Shown here: positions 1 through 8,761 of the stretch, in pieces
Layout of the letters: each line of letters begins with the position of its first letter
How positions within the stretch are numbered: the first letter of the stretch is position 1
From: an uncultured Veillonellaceae bacterium
Lineage (GTDB): Bacteria; Bacillota; Negativicutes; Selenomonadales; Selenomonadaceae
NCBI GenBank assembly: GCA_900316275.1
Contig: ONCF01000057.1
Location: 1-34,088, forward strand
Direction of reading: 5' to 3'
Length of the DNA: 34,088 bases
Position numbers and translations under genes: made by a program
Notes under the pieces: generated by a model
What the model was told of the DNA's origin: nothing
Databases searched by the model: none
The model's input: the letters and a program-made list of their open reading frames with translations, nothing else

Positions 1-1556
1 ATTTGCCAAACGGCTTGCCGCGCCGCGTGCGGAAAGTCGCCCCTCACGTGGGGGCGTGGATTGAAATACTATGGTCTCCCACATGCACATCAAAGCCGAA
101 GTCGCCCCTCACGTGGGGGCGTGGATTGAAATGTGACGGCAGGGAAATGGTTGGCACTTTTCGTGTCGCCCCTCACGTGGGGGCGTGGATTGAAATAAAC
201 TGAATTTGAACAACGCGCGTTCCAACGCGTCGCCCCTCACGTGGGGGCGTGGATTGAAATACCATAAAAGACGTCATCCCCTTCCAACTGTGGGTCGCCC
301 CTCACGTGGGGGCGTGGATTGAAATTATTGCTCTTTTTCGGCTGCCATGACCTCCAGGTCGCCCCTCACGTGGGGGCGTGGATTGAAATTGATAGATGCG
401 GTCGGCGTCCGCGTCACGGTCGAGTCGCCCCTCACGTGGGGGCGTGGATTGAAATTTCCAGCCCCGCCCGATACTCCCCGCGCCGCCCGTCGCCCCTCAC
501 GTGGGGGCGTGGATTGAAATAAGATGTTGCTGTGCCGTGAAGCCCCGCCTTCAGTCGCCCCTCACGTGGGGGCGTGGATTGAAATGACATCATTATCGAC
601 CTCAGCGACCTGCCGAATGTCGCCCCTCACGTGGGGGCGTGGATTGAAATTTCCTGCCCATACGTCCAGCGCACCATCGGATTGTCGCCCCTCACGTGGG
701 GGCGTGGATTGAAATCTGTTCCTTGGTGGCATCAAGCAGGAGGTCGGGTCGCCCCTCACGTGGGGGCGTGGATTGAAATACGCAGGTAGTCGAAAGTGTC
801 CTGCGCGATATCGTCGCCCCTCACGTGGGGGCGTGGATTGAAATTGCAGGATACGTGCGGACTCCAATTCGCGGAAGTCGCCCCTCACGTGGGGGCGTGG
901 ATTGAAATGTCGTCGGTTACTTTGATAGCCGCAGGTGCTCCGTCGCCCCTCACGTGGGGGCGTGGATTGAAATGTGCCGCATATATCAGTGATTCGCGCG
1001 CTAGCGTCGCCCCTCACGTGGGGGCGTGGATTGAAATTAGGCAGTACATGAAAAAAATAGGTTTACCATGTCGCCCCTCACGTGGGGGCGTGGATTGAAA
1101 TAGCACAAGTAAGGGGGCAGACATATTTTCGCGGGTCGCCCCTCACGTGGGGGCGTGGATTGAAATGATAGCGCGGCCGGACGACTCGGCAGGGATATCG
1201 TCGCCCCTCACGTGGGGGCGTGGATTGAAATGATTATGCCGTGCGTCTGGCGGATATTATCGAGTCGCCCCTCACGTGGGGGCGTGGATTGAAATGCGTC
1301 CGTGAAGTCGGCCGTGGATGCGGTCTCAGTCGCCCCTCACGTGGGGGCGTGGATTGAAATACTTGCAGGTCTTCCACAGCTATCGTTTGGTTTGTCGCCC
1401 CTCACGTGGGGGCGTGGATTGAAATCTTGGCGAACATGAGTTTATAGACCGTGGCGGGGTCGCCCCTCACGTGGGGGCGTGGATTGAAATATTGACGGCA
1501 CCGACACCCAGCCCCAGGCGCAGGGTCGCCCCTCGCGTGGGGGCGTGGATTGAGTA
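1..1556 (+). CRISPR. CRISPR array, type I-C-like repeat, distal (trailer) end
   Basis: Twenty-four 32-nt repeats starting at 36, 101, 165, 229, 294, 358, 424, 489, 554, 619, 684, 748, 813, 877, 942, 1006, 1070, 1135, 1200, 1264, 1329, 1394, 1459 and 1525 are separated by 23 different spacers of about 32-34 nt. The repeat starts GTCGCCCCTCACGTGG and ends GCGTGGATTGAAAT, with a CGCCCC/GGGGCG hairpin, as in type I-C (Cas5d/Cas8c) systems. Bases 1-2 (AT) fit the end of another repeat, so the array continues to the left. The last repeat (1525) has an A-to-G change at position 11 and a degenerate 3' end. This marks the old, leader-distal end and puts the leader and cas genes to the left, outside the window. 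Short reading frames here are repeat artefacts. Confidence 0.98.
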
Positions 1557-1626
1557 CGGGCGCGCGGCTCTTGTATCTCGCCGGAAAAATGGGTAAAATA
1601 AGGAGAAAAAGCATTATCAGTTGTAG

Positions 1627-2124
1627 ATAGATGCGCAGATACTGTCGCAAGGGCACGATTTTGCTGAGCTGCGGCAGACGCTCGTAATCTTTATCTGCCC
1701 GTTCGACCCGTTCGGGCGCGGCTGGCACCTGTACTGGTTCGAAAACACCTGCCACCGCGACGCGGAGCTGCGGCTCACGGACGGCGCGGTGAAAATTGTC
1801 CTGAACACGCGCGGCACGGGCGAGGATATTTCCCCGCAGCTGCAGGCTTTTATGGACTATGTGAACAGCGGTATCCTGACCACCAATCCACTGGTGCAGG
1901 CGCTGTACCAGCGCCTGCAGGATGTCAAGCACAGTGAAGCAGAAAGGGTGAGCTATATGACTTACGAACTACACCTGCGCGACGCGCGCAAAGAAGGAAA
2001 GTTGGAGGCAGTTTTGGAAAACATTCGTTCCCTGATGAAGTCACTGCCTTGTGATGCGTCTAAGGCTATGGATCTGCTGAATGTGCCAGCGACGGAGCGG
2101 AAAGCAATCATGGCTCAGCTCTGA
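1627..2124 (+). pseudogene. Rpn-family recombination-promoting nuclease/putative transposase, 5'-truncated
   Basis: An open frame with no plausible start runs from just after a stop at 1624 to TGA at 2122-2124. It translates to about 165 residues typical of the C-terminal half of Rpn (PD-(D/E)XK) proteins. It contains LVIFICPFDPFGRGWHLYWF, then ENTC, a LTDGAVKIVLNTRGT block, FMDYVNSG and a tail ending in AIMAQL. The N-terminal catalytic half is missing; upstream sequence runs straight into the degenerate end of the CRISPR array. The GTG at 1789 is only an internal codon. Intact Rpn proteins are about 280-320 residues and promote recA-independent recombination. This copy is very probably dead. 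Confidence 0.82.
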
Positions 2125-2186
2125 CCGCCAATCCGCTGGTGCAGGCACCGGCGGCCGACCGGCAGGCGATACTGGGACAGCTGTGA
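2121..2186 (+). pseudogene. Second, internally deleted Rpn C-terminal remnant
   Basis: Immediately after (and overlapping the stop of) the Rpn fragment, another frame reads LTANPLVQAPAADRQAILGQL and a stop at 2184-2186. Its first half copies the LTTNPLVQA segment and its second half the PATERKAIMAQL tail of the preceding fragment. It is therefore a second Rpn copy from which the middle has been lost. It is non-functional; it records a former tandem arrangement. Confidence 0.6.
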
Positions 2187-2275
2187 GCGGGAACGCGCGG
2201 CGGATATAGCATATATGGGAGCTCAGCAGCAGGCGGACGGGCATGCTTTTTTTGCGTGCGCTGGTGGATTTTCAT

Positions 2276-2304
2276 TTGCTTTTTCTATCTAACTGTGCTA
2301 GACT
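2276..2304 (+). promoter_or_regulatory. Promoter of the pheST leader
   Basis: TTGCTT (2276-2281), a 17-bp spacer and TAGACT (2299-2304), preceded by TG one base upstream (extended -10). It lies just upstream of the T-box leader, with transcription expected from about 2311. The 90 bases before it (2187-2275) show no gene. Confidence 0.65.
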
Positions 2305-2310
2305 GTAACG

Positions 2311-2620
2311 TATCGTGGCGATGATGAAGGAAAGTAGTCCGCAGCGGCTGTGCAGAGAGAGCCTCCGGGTGGTGTAAGGGGGCGGCAGGGCGCGGGTGAA
2401 GTTCCCTTCGGAGTTCCCAGGTGAACGGGCAGATAGAGAGCGCCGTTGTGTTGGCAGCATGTTTGGTGACAACGGGCGCGCAGGTTTGTCTGCAGTGGCA
2501 GTAGCTTGGGCGCAGGGCAGCGTTAGGGCCGGCAATAAGTGATAAATCAGAGTGGTACCGCGAAAGCGTTTTACAGCCTTCGCCTCTGGGAGTATGGTCT
2601 CCCGGGGCGGAGGCTTTTCT
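2311..2620 (+). promoter_or_regulatory. T-box leader (tRNA-Phe sensing) of pheST
   Basis: The long untranslated leader carries an AGAGAG element near 2355 (stem I S-turn type) and several UUC triplets between about 2395 and 2425, where the phenylalanine specifier is expected. The 14-base T-box AGAGTGGTACCGCG lies at 2549-2562 and is followed at once by a GC-rich terminator with a T run. Uncharged tRNA-Phe is expected to pair with the specifier and the T-box, forming the antiterminator. Identity as a T-box is certain from the T-box sequence and terminator. The exact specifier triplet was not resolved; UUC is inferred from the downstream genes. Confidence 0.93.
2576..2619 (+). terminator. T-box regulated terminator
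   Basis: The GCCTTCGCCTCTGGGAG arm pairs with the TCTCCCGGGGCGGAGGC arm around a short loop and is followed by TTTTCT. The 5' arm follows the T-box sequence, so antiterminator and terminator are mutually exclusive. Confidence 0.88.
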
Positions 2621-2749
2621 GTTGTGCGAATGCACACGGGCATCAGTGGCCGGTCATATTTTAGCAGTATCGGCGCACAGCCATAGCGGCACGGGTACAG
2701 TTGCCGTTACGTACAGTAGATGCCGGGTGCATTTGGAGGAGGTTTTGTC

Positions 2750-3784
2750 ATGGCTATGGAAGAAAAAATCGCCGCACTGCAGGCGCAGGCGGCCGAGGCA
2801 ATCAAGAACGCCGCGACGACGCTCAGTGAGCTCGACGACATCCGCGTGCAGTTCCTGGGTAAAAAAGGCGAGTTCACGTCCATCCTGCGCGGCATGGGTG
2901 CCGTGGCCAAGGAGGACCGGCCGAAAATCGGTAAAATCGTGAATGAGGCCAAGGCACAGGTCGAGGCGCTCATCGCGAGCAAGAACGAGGAGCTCAAGGC
3001 CCGCGCGCTGGAGCAGCGCCTCGCCGAGGAGAAAATCGACGTGACGTTGCCGGGCCGCCGCCAGCCACTCGGCCATCTGCATCCGCTGACGCTCACGCTG
3101 GAGCGCAGCAAGGATATTTTCTTCCGCATGGGCTTCTCTGTGGAGGAGGGCCCGGAGATTGAAAAGGACTATTTCAACTTCGAGGCGCTGAACCTGCCGA
3201 AGGATCATCCGGCGCGCGACATGCAGGACTCGTTCTACATCACGGAGGACATCCTCATGCGTTCGCAGACGTCGCCGGTGCAGGCGCGCACGATGCAGAA
3301 AAATGACCCGAACACGCCCATCCGCATGATTGCGCCGGGTCGCGTGTACCGCCGCGACGAGTACGACGCCACACATTCACCGATGTTCACGCAGGTCGAG
3401 GGCCTCGTCATCGATAAGGGCGTGAGCCTCGGCGACCTCAAGGGCACGCTCGAGCTGTTTCTGCACCAGATTTTCAACGAGAACGTGGGCGTGCGCTTCC
3501 GCCCGAGTTTCTTCCCGTTTACGGAGCCGTCGGCCGAGGTCGATATCTCCTGCGTCATGTGCCACGGCAAGGGCTGCAAGGTCTGCAAGGGCACGGGCTG
3601 GCTGGAAATCCTCGGCGCTGGCATGGTGCACCCGCACGTGCTGGAGATGAGCGGCTATGACCCGCACGAGGTCAGCGGTTTCGCGTTCGGCATGGGCGTG
3701 GAGCGCATCGCGATGCTGTCGTACGGCGTCGATGACCTGCGTCTGTTCTACGACAACGACCAGCGTTTCCTGAGCCAGTTCTGA
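2750..3784 (+). CDS. pheS: Phenylalanine--tRNA ligase alpha subunit
   Basis: Class II aminoacyl-tRNA synthetase catalytic subunit, which with PheT forms the cytosolic (alpha-beta)2 enzyme that charges tRNA-Phe. The product is 344 residues, normal for the family. The N-terminal coiled-coil arm spans about residues 1-85. Motif 2 is seen as [16 protein letters not shown] and motif 3 as [18 protein letters not shown] CxxC...CxxC insert ([16 protein letters not shown]) before [10 protein letters not shown] is common in Firmicute PheS. The start is ATG 2750 because GGAGGAGG (2735-2742) sits 7 bases upstream. An in-frame ATG at 2720 would put the ribosome binding site inside the gene. It is the first gene of the T-box operon, 21 bases before pheT. 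Confidence 0.98.
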   Translation: MAMEEKIAALQAQAAEAIKNAATTLSELDDIRVQFLGKKGEFTSILRGMGAVAKEDRPKIGKIVNEAKAQVEALIASKNEELKARALEQRLAEEKIDVTLPGRRQPLGHLHPLTLTLERSKDIFFRMGFSVEEGPEIEKDYFNFEALNLPKDHPARDMQDSFYITEDILMRSQTSPVQARTMQKNDPNTPIRMIAPGRVYRRDEYDATHSPMFTQVEGLVIDKGVSLGDLKGTLELFLHQIFNENVGVRFRPSFFPFTEPSAEVDISCVMCHGKGCKVCKGTGWLEILGAGMVHPHVLEMSGYDPHEVSGFAFGMGVERIAMLSYGVDDLRLFYDNDQRFLSQF

Positions 3785-3805
3785 GCCTGCGGGGAGGAGA
3801 AAATC

Positions 3806-6241
3806 ATGCAAGTTTCCATTAAATGGTTAAAGAGTTATATCGATTTTGACTGGACGGCGGAGGAGCTCGCCGATAAATTCACGCTGGCCGGCGTACCGGT
3901 GGAGAACGTCGTGCGCCAGGACGAGGGTTTCGAGCATGTCGTGACGGGGCGCATTGAGCAGATTACGGCGCATCCGGACTCCGACCATCTGCAGGTCTGC
4001 CAGATGAATGTCGGCGGCAAGGATCGCATCCAGATTATCACGGGCGCGCAGAATGTGCGCGAGGGGCAGGTCGTGCCCGTGGCCATGGTTGGCGCGCATC
4101 TGCCGAATGGCGCGCATATCAAAAAGGGCAAGCTGCGCGGCCTGCCCTCCAACGGCATGCTCTGCAGCGCGGGTGAGCTGCACCTCGACACGACGCACAT
4201 GACGGAGGAGCAGCTGAACGGTATCTACATCCTGCCCGCGGATACGCCCGTCGGCGTGCCGGCGGCCAGTGTGCTGGGCCTCGATGACGCCGTGCTGGAG
4301 TTCGAGCTCACGGCGAACCGCGGCGACTGCTTCAGCGTGCTGGGTCTCGTGCGCGAAATCGCTGTGCTCTCGGGCAACGAGCCGCACTGGCCGGAGATTG
4401 CCTGCCGCGAGGACGATGCGGCGAAGGCCTCCGATATGCTCAGCTGCGCGATTGCGGCGCCGGAGCTCTGCCAGCGCTACACGGCGCGTGTCATCAAGAA
4501 CGTAAAAATCGGTCCGTCGCCGGTCTGGATGCAGGAGCGCCTCGAGGGAGCGGGCATCCGCGCTATCAACAACGTCGTCGATGTCACGAACTATGTCATG
4601 GTGGAGCTCGGTCAGCCCATGCACGCCTATGACTACGACCAGATTACGGGTCATACGCTGACGGCACGCCTCGCCAAGGCGGGTGAAAATCTGCACACGC
4701 TCGACGACAGCGACCGCGTGGCGCAGGGCACGGAGCTCGTCATCGCGGACAGCGAGCATCCGGCGGGCCTTGCGGGGGTCATGGGTGGTCTGGAGACCGA
4801 GGTCACGGAAAACACGACGACCATCGTGCTGGAGGCGGCCTCTTTTAACGGGCCGAGCATCCGCCGCACGTCGCGCGCCTGTGGCCTGCACACGGAGGCC
4901 TCGGGGCGTTTCGAGCGCGGCGTGAATGTGCCGGATATCCCGCGCGCTCTCGACCGTGCCGCGCAGCTGCTGCAGGATATGGGTGCCTGCACGGTCACGC
5001 AGGGCATTATCGACGTGTACCCGGCGCCGCAGGCTCCCGTGACTATCGACTATACGACGGAGCAAATCAACCGCCGCCTCGGCACGCAGCTGGAGGACGC
5101 GCAGATTAACGCCATTTTGACCAAACTCGGTTTCACCATCGCGCCGCAGGGCGAGGGCCGCTATCGGGCCACGGTGCCGAACTGGCGCAATGACTGCACA
5201 TACATGGAGGACCTCTCGGAGGAGGTCGCGCGCATCTACGGCTTTGACCATATCCCGAGCACGACGCCGCGCGGCGCCATGATGCAGGGCCGCAAGAGCG
5301 ACAAGCAGTCCTTTGTCGAGCGCATCAAGCACATCCTTGTCGGTCTCGGCATGACGGAGGAGCTCTCGTTCAGCTTTACGAATACGGATATGCTCGACAA
5401 GCTGCTCGTGCCGACGGACTCGCCGCTGCGTCAGGCTATCCCCATCATGAACCCGCTGACGGACGAGGCGCCGCTCGTGCGCACCTGCCTGCTCACGTCG
5501 CTCATGGAGAACGCGCTGCGCAACTTCTCGCGCAAGAACATGGATCTGAAATATTTCGATATCGCGCCGGTGTTCTTCCCGAAGCAGCTGCCGCTTACGG
5601 AGCTGCCGGAGGAGCGCCTCGAGCTCGTCGGTCTCATCACGGGCCGGCGTGAGGTCACGGGCTGGAACCAGGGCAACGAGACGGTCGATTTCTACGATAT
5701 GAAGGGCCTCGTTGAGGAGCTGTTCGCGCAGCTCGGCCTCAGCCGCTACACTGTGGAGGCGGGCGAGCATTTCGCCCTGCATCCGGGCAAGACGGCACTG
5801 TTCAAAAAGGGCCGCGACGTGCTGGCGGCCGTGGGCGAGCTGCACCCCCAGGCGGCGGCGAACTTCGGTGTGAAGCAGAAAATCTACCTGTTCACGATGG
5901 ATGTCGCGACGCTCATGAAGTATACAGGCAAGCAGGCGAAAATCGAGTCGCTGCCGAAATACCCGGCTATCGCGCGCGACCTCGCTATGGTCGTGGATGC
6001 GGACACGCAGGCGGCTGACATCGAGCGTGTAATCAAAAAGCACGGCGGTAACGAACTGCAGTCTATCACGTTGTTCGACGTCTACACGGGTCTGCAGGTC
6101 GGCGCGGGCAAAAAGAGCCTCGCATTTAACTTGCAGTTCCAGTCAAAAGAGCGTACACTAAAAGACGAGGAAGCAGATAAGGCTTTCCAGAATATCCTGC
6201 AGGCAGTCGAAAAGCAGTTTGCGGCTGAACTGCGCAGCTGA
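3806..6241 (+). CDS. pheT: Phenylalanine--tRNA ligase beta subunit
   Basis: The 811-residue beta subunit of PheRS, responsible for tRNA binding and editing of mischarged tyrosine. An EMAP-type tRNA-binding domain covers about residues 40-150 (GRIEQITAHPDSDHLQVCQ). The B3/B4 editing domain follows at about 210-385 (NNVVDVTNYVMVELGQPMHAYD), then the B5 domain near 400-480, the catalytic-like core, and a C-terminal ferredoxin-fold anticodon-binding domain at about 715-810 (LPKYPAIARDLAMVV). Length and domain order are standard. GGGGAGGAG stands upstream of ATG 3806. It lies between pheS and zapA and is read from the same T-box leader. A 738-residue frame on the opposite strand is only a shadow of this GC-rich gene. 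Confidence 0.98.
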   Translation: MQVSIKWLKSYIDFDWTAEELADKFTLAGVPVENVVRQDEGFEHVVTGRIEQITAHPDSDHLQVCQMNVGGKDRIQIITGAQNVREGQVVPVAMVGAHLPNGAHIKKGKLRGLPSNGMLCSAGELHLDTTHMTEEQLNGIYILPADTPVGVPAASVLGLDDAVLEFELTANRGDCFSVLGLVREIAVLSGNEPHWPEIACREDDAAKASDMLSCAIAAPELCQRYTARVIKNVKIGPSPVWMQERLEGAGIRAINNVVDVTNYVMVELGQPMHAYDYDQITGHTLTARLAKAGENLHTLDDSDRVAQGTELVIADSEHPAGLAGVMGGLETEVTENTTTIVLEAASFNGPSIRRTSRACGLHTEASGRFERGVNVPDIPRALDRAAQLLQDMGACTVTQGIIDVYPAPQAPVTIDYTTEQINRRLGTQLEDAQINAILTKLGFTIAPQGEGRYRATVPNWRNDCTYMEDLSEEVARIYGFDHIPSTTPRGAMMQGRKSDKQSFVERIKHILVGLGMTEELSFSFTNTDMLDKLLVPTDSPLRQAIPIMNPLTDEAPLVRTCLLTSLMENALRNFSRKNMDLKYFDIAPVFFPKQLPLTELPEERLELVGLITGRREVTGWNQGNETVDFYDMKGLVEELFAQLGLSRYTVEAGEHFALHPGKTALFKKGRDVLAAVGELHPQAAANFGVKQKIYLFTMDVATLMKYTGKQAKIESLPKYPAIARDLAMVVDADTQAADIERVIKKHGGNELQSITLFDVYTGLQVGAGKKSLAFNLQFQSKERTLKDEEADKAFQNILQAVEKQFAAELRS

Positions 6242-6257
6242 TAGGTGGTGACGCCCG

Positions 6258-6533
6258 ATGCCGGACGCTAAAAAAGAGCCGAAGCCCAAGAAGCCCGTGG
6301 AGCGGGTGGTCGTAGAAATCTACGGCAGTGAATACGTATTCAAGACCGATGAGCCGGAGTACTTGCGACAGATTGCGGCCGTGGTGGATCAGCAGATGAA
6401 GCAGACCGCCCGCAAGGCGCGCAGCTTCGACGCGACGAAAATCGCCGTCATGGGCGCGCTGGAGATTGCAGACAAGTATTGCCAGCTGCGCAAGGACTAC
6501 GACGAGCTCGTGGAGCTCTTGGACGAAAAATAA
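6258..6533 (+). CDS. zapA: Cell division protein ZapA
   Basis: A 91-residue protein of the ZapA family, which crosslinks FtsZ protofilaments at the division site. After a Lys/Pro-rich start it has the family pattern VVVEIYGSEYVFKTDEPEY, then a helical stretch with VDQQM and a C-terminal coiled coil (IAVMGALEIADKYCQLRKDYDEL). Its position just after pheT is conserved in many Firmicutes. GGTGGTGA precedes the ATG, 16 bases after the pheT stop, so it should be co-transcribed with pheST. Confidence 0.9.
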   Translation: MPDAKKEPKPKKPVERVVVEIYGSEYVFKTDEPEYLRQIAAVVDQQMKQTARKARSFDATKIAVMGALEIADKYCQLRKDYDELVELLDEK

Positions 6534-6546
6534 GTATCGTGTTGAG

Positions 6547-6577
6547 ACCCCACTGGCCACTCTGTGGCTGGCGGGGC
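6547..6577 (+). terminator. Hairpin after zapA, probable terminator
   Basis: The arms ACCCCACTGGCCAC and GTGGCTGGCGGGG pair through 12 of 13 positions around a TCT loop. Only a weak T-rich tail (CCTCTTGC) follows, so its efficiency is uncertain. It separates pheST-zapA from the kinase gene. Confidence 0.6.
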
Positions 6578-6596
6578 CTCTTGCTATGTCGACGTT

Positions 6597-6645
6597 GTTA
6601 AACTTTTGTTAAACTAGCGACTATGGCCTGTTGAACAGTTATACT
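6597..6645 (+). promoter_or_regulatory. Direct repeat (11-bp period) and -10 box upstream of the sensor kinase
   Basis: GTTAAACT occurs at 6597-6604 and again at 6608-6615, an 11-bp period typical of sites bound by OmpR/PhoB-type response regulators. A TATACT -10-like box follows at 6640-6645 with no good -35. This suggests an activator-dependent, possibly autoregulated promoter for the two-component genes. The regulator gene downstream is now broken. Confidence 0.4.
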
Positions 6646-6696
6646 AGAGGTAGTTGTTCAGGACGGGCGTCGCTGTTTGCAATATGAGGCGAATAG

Positions 6697-8187
6697 ATGA
6701 AACGTCAACTTTCGGTGCGGCAACGGTTTTTGCTGCAGAATATCGTGCTGGTGCTGGTGCCTATTTTGCTGCTGGTGCTGTTGGGCTCGGGCATTTACTA
6801 CGGTCTGCGCGCCACGGGTAATTTCCGTGACCGGGAAATGGAACTGCTCTGGCCGGAGGCGGGTTCGGCAGTGACCGTGGAGCTCGCCATCAGCCATCTG
6901 CGGGCACACGTGGATAAATCCGAGCTGGATGAGATGGGCAAGCCAACGGTGCCGCGCCGCTATTTTGCCAGTGCTGAGGCCATGGGCATGCGGGGGGCTA
7001 TCGTCAATGACGGCGTGGTCGCGTATGAGACGGAGCCGGGCACGGCTCAGGCGCTGATAGCCGCCACCTATGCGCGCGTGCCGACAGGGCGCAACGTCTA
7101 TTTGTGGGATGATAACGGGCTCGTGTTCCGCTATCAGAGCGCGGATGGCAGCTCCATAGCGGCCGCAGTGATGGATGTGCCGTTTGTCATCGATGAGGGC
7201 TATTTCCCCAAGCATGTTAACCGCCTGCTGGAAAAAGTCCTGCTGCTCGTGGTGCTGCTCGGCGCGGCTATCATCGTGGGTGTGGGCTACGCGCTGGCGC
7301 GCAGCGGCTCACATCAAATCCTGCGGCCGCTGGATGCGCTGCGGCAGTCGGCGCGGCGCATCGGCGCGGGTGACTACGACACGCCCGTGCCCGTCTACCG
7401 TGCGGATGAACTCGGCGAGACGGCAGCGGTGTTTGAGGACATGCGCCAGCAGCTGCGCGCGGACCGCGAACTGCGCAAGCGCTACGAGCACAACCGGCAG
7501 GAACTCATGGCGGGCATTGCGCACGACCTCGCGACGCCACTGACGAAAATTCAGGGGTTTACCGAGGGCATTATAGATGGCATCGCCGATACGCCGGAGA
7601 AACAGCGCCGCTATCTGGAGCGTGTGCACAGCACGAGCAAACAGATGGAGGCACTCGTGCGGCGGCTGTTCCTCGTCTCGAAGCTGGAACTGGGGCAGGT
7701 GGCCTTTCAATGGCAGCAACTGCCCGTCAGGCACTTGTTACAGGATTACGTGGCCGAGCAGCAGGAGAGCCTGCCCGCAGGCTTTACCTTGGCTTTTACC
7801 GATGACTGGCCAACGGACAGCGAGCCCGTGTTGCGGCTGGACAAGGCACAGTTCCACCGCGTGCTGGACAATCTGCTCAGCAACAGCATCCGCTACCGCG
7901 CGGGCGAGACGGGCAGTCTGACGCTCAGGCTCTACGCAACGGGGAAGCGGCTGGCCATCAGCGCGCAGGACACGGGGCGCGGCGTGGCGCCCGAGGAGGC
8001 TGGGCACCTCTTCGAGAGTTTTTACCGCACGGACAAGGCACGCGTTGACGTGGCGGGGGGCAGCGGCCTTGGCCTCGCCATAGTGCGGCATATCGTGCAG
8101 ACGATGCAGGGCAACATCCATGCGGAGAGCAACCTGGGTGCTGGACTGAACATCATTATGACATTTCCGCGGACGGCGGAGCAGTAA
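6697..8187 (+). CDS. Sensor histidine kinase, two-component system
   Basis: A 496-residue membrane histidine kinase. Transmembrane helix 1 is at about residues 12-35 and an extracytoplasmic sensor region of unknown ligand spans 36-175. Helix 2 is at about 178-198, followed by a HAMP linker to about 255. The HisKA domain has the phosphoacceptor His276 in AGIAHDLATPLTK. The ATPase domain has an N box (LDNLLSNSIRYR), a G1 box (DTGRGV) with FESFYRTDKAR, and a G2 box (GGSGLGLAIV). All catalytic motifs are present and the frame is intact. The next gene, which should be its OmpR-type partner, is broken by a deletion and frameshifts. The kinase is therefore an orphan here unless it signals to another regulator. 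Confidence 0.93.
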   Translation: MKRQLSVRQRFLLQNIVLVLVPILLLVLLGSGIYYGLRATGNFRDREMELLWPEAGSAVTVELAISHLRAHVDKSELDEMGKPTVPRRYFASAEAMGMRGAIVNDGVVAYETEPGTAQALIAATYARVPTGRNVYLWDDNGLVFRYQSADGSSIAAAVMDVPFVIDEGYFPKHVNRLLEKVLLLVVLLGAAIIVGVGYALARSGSHQILRPLDALRQSARRIGAGDYDTPVPVYRADELGETAAVFEDMRQQLRADRELRKRYEHNRQELMAGIAHDLATPLTKIQGFTEGIIDGIADTPEKQRRYLERVHSTSKQMEALVRRLFLVSKLELGQVAFQWQQLPVRHLLQDYVAEQQESLPAGFTLAFTDDWPTDSEPVLRLDKAQFHRVLDNLLSNSIRYRAGETGSLTLRLYATGKRLAISAQDTGRGVAPEEAGHLFESFYRTDKARVDVAGGSGLGLAIVRHIVQTMQGNIHAESNLGAGLNIIMTFPRTAEQ

Positions 8188-8307
8188 CGTGGTTTGGCTA
8201 GCGCTCGTCGCTTTAGCTAGGGCCGGTGTTATAGCCACCAGGCTATTGGCTGTATTGACTATAGCAAACAGGCAGCAGATGTTATATGGGAGGAAAAGGG
8301 GAATATT

Positions 8308-8761
8308 ATGGCAGAACAAAAAATCCTCATTGTGGAGGACGACCAGGATATCGCGGAACTGGAGCGCGACTATCTGGAGGCGGCGGGCTTCGCCGTGACG
8401 ATAATATCACGAAACCATTCAGCCCGAGCGAGCTCGTGGCGCGCTGTCAGGGGCATCTGCGCCGCTATCAGCAGCTCAAGGGCAGCGGGCAGGCGGCAGA
8501 GCACACTTTGCGCGCCCATGGACTGGAACTGCGCCCCGAGGAGCACCGCGTGTTCCTCGATGGGCAGGAAATCGTTATGCCGCACCGAGAGTTCGAACTG
8601 CTGGCGTTCCTCATGGAGAACGCGGGGCCGTGTTTTCGCGCGATACGCTGTTTGAACGCCTCTGGGGCCTCGACGCGCTCGGCGACACAGCGACCGTAGC
8701 CGTGCACATCAACCGCATCCGCGAACGCCTCGGCGACAACAGCGCCCAGCCGCGCACCGTG
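8308..8761 (+). pseudogene. OmpR/PhoB-type response regulator, broken
   Basis: A good GGAGGAAAAGGGG site precedes ATG 8308. The frame gives the start of a receiver domain (KILIVEDDQDIAELERDYLEA). Near 8400 it then jumps, in another frame, to DDNITKPFSPSELVAR, the end of a receiver. About 60-70 residues, including the phosphoacceptor Asp, are missing. The winged-helix domain follows (ELRPEEHRVFLDG, MPHREFELLAFLMENAG) but is interrupted by a second frameshift near 8629. It resumes as VFSRDTLFERLWG and VAVHINRIRERLGD and stops short of the usual GVGYRF end at about 8761. The gene is clearly non-functional as read. Confidence 0.88.

Noticed and set aside
1-1932. Several open frames on both strands across the CRISPR array, with repeating peptide units
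   Set aside because: They follow the repeat period and lack ribosome binding sites; they are translations of repeats and spacers.
2720-2749. Upstream ATG for pheS
   Set aside because: It would place the strong GGAGGAGG site inside the coding region and adds residues not found in PheS.
3827-6043. A 738-codon open frame on the minus strand
   Set aside because: Exact antisense of pheT; Arg/His/Leu-rich composition is typical of a GC-rich shadow frame.
8188-8307. Small hairpin ATAGCC/GGCTAT and a TTGACT near 8255 as a separate promoter for the response regulator
   Set aside because: No -10 at suitable spacing; the gap is short and read-through from the kinase is simpler.
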